DNA from: Vibrio sp. SCSIO 43135
GTDB lineage: Bacteria > Pseudomonadota > Gammaproteobacteria > Enterobacterales > Vibrionaceae
Length of the DNA stretch: 64,000 nt
Assembly (NCBI RefSeq): GCF_023716665.1
Contig: NZ_CP071860.1
Location: 930,001-994,000, forward strand
Direction of reading: 5' to 3'
The notes under the pieces were generated by a model. The model was not told where the DNA came from, searched no databases, and saw only the letters and a program-made list of their open reading frames with translations. The translations under genes were made by a program, and so were the position numbers. Shown one piece after another: positions 60,526 to 64,000 of this stretch (positions are counted from its first letter, which is position 1; every line of letters begins with the position of its first letter).

Positions 60526-61767
60526 ATGAGCAAGATTGATAAAGCAATGCGCATCCTGTTAGCAGGATTCTGTATCAACCTTTGTCTTGGCATCCTGTAT
60601 GCTTGGAGTGTATTCAACAAAGCACTTGTTACTGACTTTGGCTGGAGCGCAGCTGACGCATCATCACCTTACGCAATCGCAACCATTACTTTCTCTGTTT
60701 GTCTTTTAGTTGCGGGTATCCTTCAAGACCGTATGGGCCCACGTAAGATTCTGATCCTTGGTACTGTACTGACTGGCTTGGGCATGATCGCATCTGGCTT
60801 CGTTAACTCTGTACTAATGCTAAACATCACGTTCGGTGTGATTACTGGTGCGGGTATCGGTTTTGGTTACGCTTGTCTTTCTCCTTCTGCGATGAAGTGG
60901 TTCCACCCATCGAAGAAAGGCCTAGTAAACGGTTTGATTGCTGCTGGCTTCGGTCTTGCTGCTATTTACCTAGCACCACTAACGTCAATGCTAATCACTG
61001 ATCTGGGCATCAACACTGCATTTATGATTCTAGGTGTTGGTGTATTGGTTGTTGCTGTACCACTTGCTTGTACTATCAACAACCCACCTTCAGACTATGT
61101 ACCTGCAGAACCAAAAGTAAAAGCGGGTAAAGCGCCTGTAGCGGTTAAGAAATCTGCGGACATGAGCTGGAAAGCGATGTTGAAAACACCTCAGTTCTAC
61201 TCTCTTTGGGTAATGTACGCATTCGCAGCATCTGTTGGCCTGATGATCATTGGTAACATCACTAACATTGCAAGTGTTCAGGCGAACCTACCTAACGCGG
61301 TTTACCTAGCTTCTATCCTAGCGGTATTTAACTCAGGCGGCCGTGTTGCGGCAGGTATCCTTTCTGACAAGATTGGCTGCGTACGTACTCTACTTCTTGC
61401 GTTCATTCTGCAAGGCATCAACATGGTACTGTTCTCAACGTTTAGCTCTGAGTTCACGCTAATCATCGGTACTGCAATTGCTGCTGTTGGTTACGGCACA
61501 CTTCTGGCTGTATTCCCATCTATCACTGCGGAATACTACGGCCTGAAAAACTACGGTACGAACTACGGTGTGCTCTACACAGCTTGGGGTATCGGCGGCG
61601 CTATTGGTGCAGCAGTGGTTGGTTACTCAATGACACAAGGTGCTGGCAGCTACGGCTTGGCTTACACTATCTCTGCAGTAATGATGGGTGTGTGTGTGGT
61701 ATTAGCATTTGTTACCAAGCCAATCTCTGAAGCAAAAGCAGCAGAACTTCAAAACGCGAGCGCTTAA
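60526..61767 (+). CDS. OFA-family (oxalate/formate antiporter-like) MFS transporter
   Basis: This 413-residue protein has 12 hydrophobic segments in two halves. The first loop has AGILQDRMGPRKILILG, the MFS motif A, and the second half repeats it as AAGILSDKIGCVRTLLL. FCINLCLGILYAWSVFNKAL at the N-terminus is typical of the OFA family, whose members carry oxalate/formate or lactate. A strong terminator follows. Base use looks more codon-biased than in neighbours, suggesting high expression. Substrate: a small carboxylate, unproven. Confidence 0.9.
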   Translation: MSKIDKAMRILLAGFCINLCLGILYAWSVFNKALVTDFGWSAADASSPYAIATITFSVCLLVAGILQDRMGPRKILILGTVLTGLGMIASGFVNSVLMLNITFGVITGAGIGFGYACLSPSAMKWFHPSKKGLVNGLIAAGFGLAAIYLAPLTSMLITDLGINTAFMILGVGVLVVAVPLACTINNPPSDYVPAEPKVKAGKAPVAVKKSADMSWKAMLKTPQFYSLWVMYAFAASVGLMIIGNITNIASVQANLPNAVYLASILAVFNSGGRVAAGILSDKIGCVRTLLLAFILQGINMVLFSTFSSEFTLIIGTAIAAVGYGTLLAVFPSITAEYYGLKNYGTNYGVLYTAWGIGGAIGAAVVGYSMTQGAGSYGLAYTISAVMMGVCVVLAFVTKPISEAKAAELQNASA

Positions 61768-61801
61768 TCGCTAGTCGTTGAACAATATTGATTTATTGCG
61801 T

Positions 61802-61834
61802 AAAGAGCTTAACCTATGGTTAAGCTCTTTTTGT
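61802..61834 (+). terminator. Rho-independent terminator after the MFS gene
   Basis: AAAGAGCTTAACC and GGTTAAGCTCTTT form a 13-bp perfect stem with a TAT loop, followed by TTG. The terminal TTT of the stem serves as T-tract. Confidence 0.88.
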
Positions 61835-61847
61835 ATCTATAGACACT

Positions 61848-63470
61848 ATGCTCCCTACCCCGCAACTTGCCGCTGATTACTATCTCGATAATTTCAAAAA
61901 GCTCACAGAACATGCGCTAACCTGGTACGCAGATATACTCACACCAAATGAGCTTAGCTGGATAGAACGTTTTTCTGTTCTGCCGAAGCAGAGCCAATGT
62001 TTATTAGTTCGTTTGTATTCACGCCGTGGCAGTTGGTTTCGTAGTGATAAACTTGAATATACCGAGATCCCCCAGCTTAAGGATGCGTTAACCAAGCTAC
62101 AGCAACAGAATTTTATCGACTTAAATGGACTCATCAGCGAACAAGACCTCGCAGCATCGCTGCTCACTAAGCAGGAAGTACTGGAGTGTTTCCCCCAATT
62201 AGATCGTAAAGCGCCTAAACATCAGCTCGTTGCAAGCCTGACAGACACGCCTTTTACCCGATTCGAATCACTAAACTTTGACTGTATTGAGCTACTTAAT
62301 TCAGAGCTCATTTCGGTATTACTCACGCTATTTTTCGCCAATACTCACCAAGATCTTAGCCAGTTTGTTCTCGACGATCTCGGTCTGCATCAGTTTGAAC
62401 AATATCCGTTAAGTAAGGAGCGCCGCTTCTTTACGTCGCGAGATGAAATCGACCAACTATTAACATTAAGCCAACTGAGCAACGCCTATTGGCTATGCAA
62501 CCAAAAAGACAAAGCAAATATCGATGCTTTATTAGAGGCGCTGTCTCAAGTATTACCTGCGGTATCGGAACATTCCTATATCGCACGCAAGCAATTCAAG
62601 TTAATTAACGATCTCGCGCGCGATCTTGAACGATTCAACGATTTCCCACTCGCTATTGAGTGGTTTGAGAAAAGCCCACTTCCACCTTCACGTGAACGCC
62701 AAGCCCGTATCTACGACAAATTAGACGATAACGATGGTTTTAGCCGCATAGTTCACAATATGCTGGCCTCTCCCGAAAACGAGTCAGAACTAGAAGTCGC
62801 CATCAAGCTAGAGCAAAGGTTGCATCGTAAACAGGGGCAAAAAGTACCTAGGGCGAAAAAGCCTAAGACTAAAGAGCACCATTTGTCGTTGGATCTCACC
62901 CAACAACGTGTCGAACTCGCGGCTATGGAGCATTTTATAAAAGCGGGATACCAAGCTTTCTACTGTGAAAACGTTCTGCTGAATGGACTATTTGGTTTAG
63001 CGTTTTGGGATGTGGTTTTTGCAGACGTCGAAGGAGCTTTTATTAATGCCTATCAGCATAGGCCACTGGATTTGTATCACTCCGATTTTTCCCAAAAGCG
63101 CAAAGTGATGTTCGAGAAAGCATTTAAGCGACTTAAACAAAACGGGTTTGAACACATGATGCAAACCTATCGAGATAAGTTTGGTCTTGCCAATCCGTTT
63201 GTGCATTGGAATGGATTATCACAAGAGCTGCTAGACCAAGCATGCAAACATATCCCAATCGATACTTTGTTAGCGCTATTTAAGATAATGATGAGCGACC
63301 TAAAGCTTTACCGAAATGGCATGCCAGATCTCATCGTATTCAAGGATGGTGGCTTTGAGTGGATAGAAGTAAAAGGCCCAGGCGATAAACTGCAAGATAA
63401 CCAATGGCGTTGGATAAAGCAGTTTGAACGCTTGGGCATTCCATTTTCGGCTTGCTGGGTGAATCAGTAG
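61848..63470 (+). CDS. VRR-NUC domain nuclease (FAN1-like)
   Basis: This 540-residue protein is a bacterial relative of the FAN1 structure-specific nuclease. The C-terminal VRR-NUC domain has MPDLIVFKDGGFEWIEVKGPGDKLQ (positions ~497-522) with Asp, Glu and Lys of the PD-(D/E)xK site; upstream, ENVLLNGLFGLAFWDVVF is a conserved FAN1 element. The N-terminal part (LLVRLYSRRGSWFRSDKL) matches the FAN1 SAP/winged region. Human FAN1 acts on interstrand crosslinks; the bacterial role in DNA repair is inferred. The start ATG 61848 lacks a strong ribosome binding site. Confidence 0.9.
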   Translation: MLPTPQLAADYYLDNFKKLTEHALTWYADILTPNELSWIERFSVLPKQSQCLLVRLYSRRGSWFRSDKLEYTEIPQLKDALTKLQQQNFIDLNGLISEQDLAASLLTKQEVLECFPQLDRKAPKHQLVASLTDTPFTRFESLNFDCIELLNSELISVLLTLFFANTHQDLSQFVLDDLGLHQFEQYPLSKERRFFTSRDEIDQLLTLSQLSNAYWLCNQKDKANIDALLEALSQVLPAVSEHSYIARKQFKLINDLARDLERFNDFPLAIEWFEKSPLPPSRERQARIYDKLDDNDGFSRIVHNMLASPENESELEVAIKLEQRLHRKQGQKVPRAKKPKTKEHHLSLDLTQQRVELAAMEHFIKAGYQAFYCENVLLNGLFGLAFWDVVFADVEGAFINAYQHRPLDLYHSDFSQKRKVMFEKAFKRLKQNGFEHMMQTYRDKFGLANPFVHWNGLSQELLDQACKHIPIDTLLALFKIMMSDLKLYRNGMPDLIVFKDGGFEWIEVKGPGDKLQDNQWRWIKQFERLGIPFSACWVNQ

Positions 63471-63471
63471 A

Positions 63472-64000
63472 TTAACTTCCCTTAACCTGTTTCGACTTTA
63501 GGTCTTTGATGACATAGTCAGGTGCGACTTTGCCAAGCTCTTTTAGACACTCGTCTGTTTTCTCATTGCCGTATCTCACGTAGATGTCGCATACGGCATA
63601 AAGCTGCTCAGGTGCACCTGAAATTAGATAGGCTTTCTCGAATGATTTTGTCGACTTATCGATGTTTAAATCTTCTTGTAAAACACCGTTTAAATACCAA
63701 TAGTAACTATTGTCTTTAGCCAGTTTTGCCGCGGTTTCAATCTCCTCAGCTGCTGTTGTTCTGTCTTCCAAACGCACTAACGCAAGCGACTTCGAGTAAT
63801 GCAATGATGCGGTTCCCGGTAATTTGCGTATAGCAGTATCCAGTGTATCAATCGCTTCTTTATCTTTGCTTTGCGCTCGGTAGTTGTCGGCTAGGTTTAG
63901 CCACAACTGTGGGTTGTCTGAATCTTTTACAAGCAATGTTTGGTAGCGCTTGTCCGCTTCTTCCCATTGGTTGTGCCAGCGAAGTACATCGGCAAGAAGC
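63472..64000 (-). CDS. TPR-repeat protein, partial
   Basis: The gene reads leftward and continues past the right edge: the frame is open to position 64000 (LADVLRWHNQWEEADKRYQ). Several 34-residue tetratricopeptide units are visible (NPQLWLNLADNYRAQSKDKEAIDTLDTAI, ASLHYSKSLALVRLEDRTTAAEEIE, YYWYLNGVLQEDLNIDKSTKSFEKA, by start). The C-terminus ends KDLKSKQVKGS. The N-terminus, and so any signal peptide or domain, is missing. TPRs mediate protein contacts; the specific role cannot be given. It converges with the VRR-NUC gene one base away. Confidence 0.8.
   Translation of the reverse strand, partial: LLADVLRWHNQWEEADKRYQTLLVKDSDNPQLWLNLADNYRAQSKDKEAIDTLDTAIRKLPGTASLHYSKSLALVRLEDRTTAAEEIETAAKLAKDNSYYWYLNGVLQEDLNIDKSTKSFEKAYLISGAPEQLYAVCDIYVRYGNEKTDECLKELGKVAPDYVIKDLKSKQVKGS

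Overview
The window most resembles a Vibrio or close Vibrionaceae chromosome. It has a superintegron-type cassette array with VCR-like attC sites and the N- and C-terminal parts of a Vibrio-type integrase. It also carries Vibrio-typical families (DUF3360, DUF3332, DUF3087, OFA-type MFS) and a base composition that looks moderately AT-rich. This assignment is by recognition of families, not by a search.

Positions 1-4780 are the attI-proximal end of a chromosomal integron. Cassette genes (GFA-family, YnfA, LprI-like, two unknown proteins, GyrI-like) all read leftward away from the integrase. Three full attC sites and one collapsed 38-bp attC separate them. The integrase is a pseudogene: its N-terminal domain is joined out of frame to its last ~58 codons and the middle of the catalytic domain is gone, yet a LexA (SOS) box remains just upstream. 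A short reading frame crosses the attI/first-cassette junction.

4864-19116 holds a HAD phosphatase and then branched-chain amino-acid breakdown. A leftward valine/isoleucine operon (thiolase, mmsA, acyl-CoA dehydrogenase, enoyl-CoA hydratase, 3-hydroxyisobutyryl-CoA hydrolase, mmsB, SDR) diverges from a rightward leucine operon (liuR-liuA-liuB-liuC-liuE). Two LiuR-like palindromes lie in the shared promoter. The methylcrotonyl-CoA carboxylase biotin-carboxylase subunit (liuD), normally between liuC and liuE, is absent, and liuB contains an 18-bp tandem-repeat insertion.

19130-23886 contains an esterase-like lipoprotein with an outer-membrane barrel protein, a diguanylate cyclase and a GAF-LuxR regulator. 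23894-46242 is an aromatic/hydroaromatic catabolic island. Quinate/shikimate-type dehydrogenase, dehydroquinase (aroQ) and dehydroshikimate dehydratase (quiC) should make protocatechuate. LigA/LigB, LigC, LigI, LigJ, LigU and LigK then take protocatechuate by 4,5-cleavage to pyruvate and oxaloacetate. A TRAP transporter with two paralogous binding proteins, an AEC permease, three further Gfo/Idh/MocA oxidoreductases, a possible cupin protein of unknown function, and a LysR regulator with two tandem N-terminal HTH domains complete it.

46454-64000 is mixed chromosomal content: a DSD1-type PLP enzyme, a periplasmic binding protein, an HxlR regulator divergent from a SnoaL-like secreted protein, two GNATs, DUF3087, tRNA-Gly(TCC), a second diguanylate cyclase, a chemoreceptor, a Cache-PAS-DUF294 sensor divergent from a DUF3360 permease, a DUF3332 lipoprotein, an OFA-family MFS transporter, a FAN1-like VRR-NUC nuclease, and a TPR protein running off the right edge.
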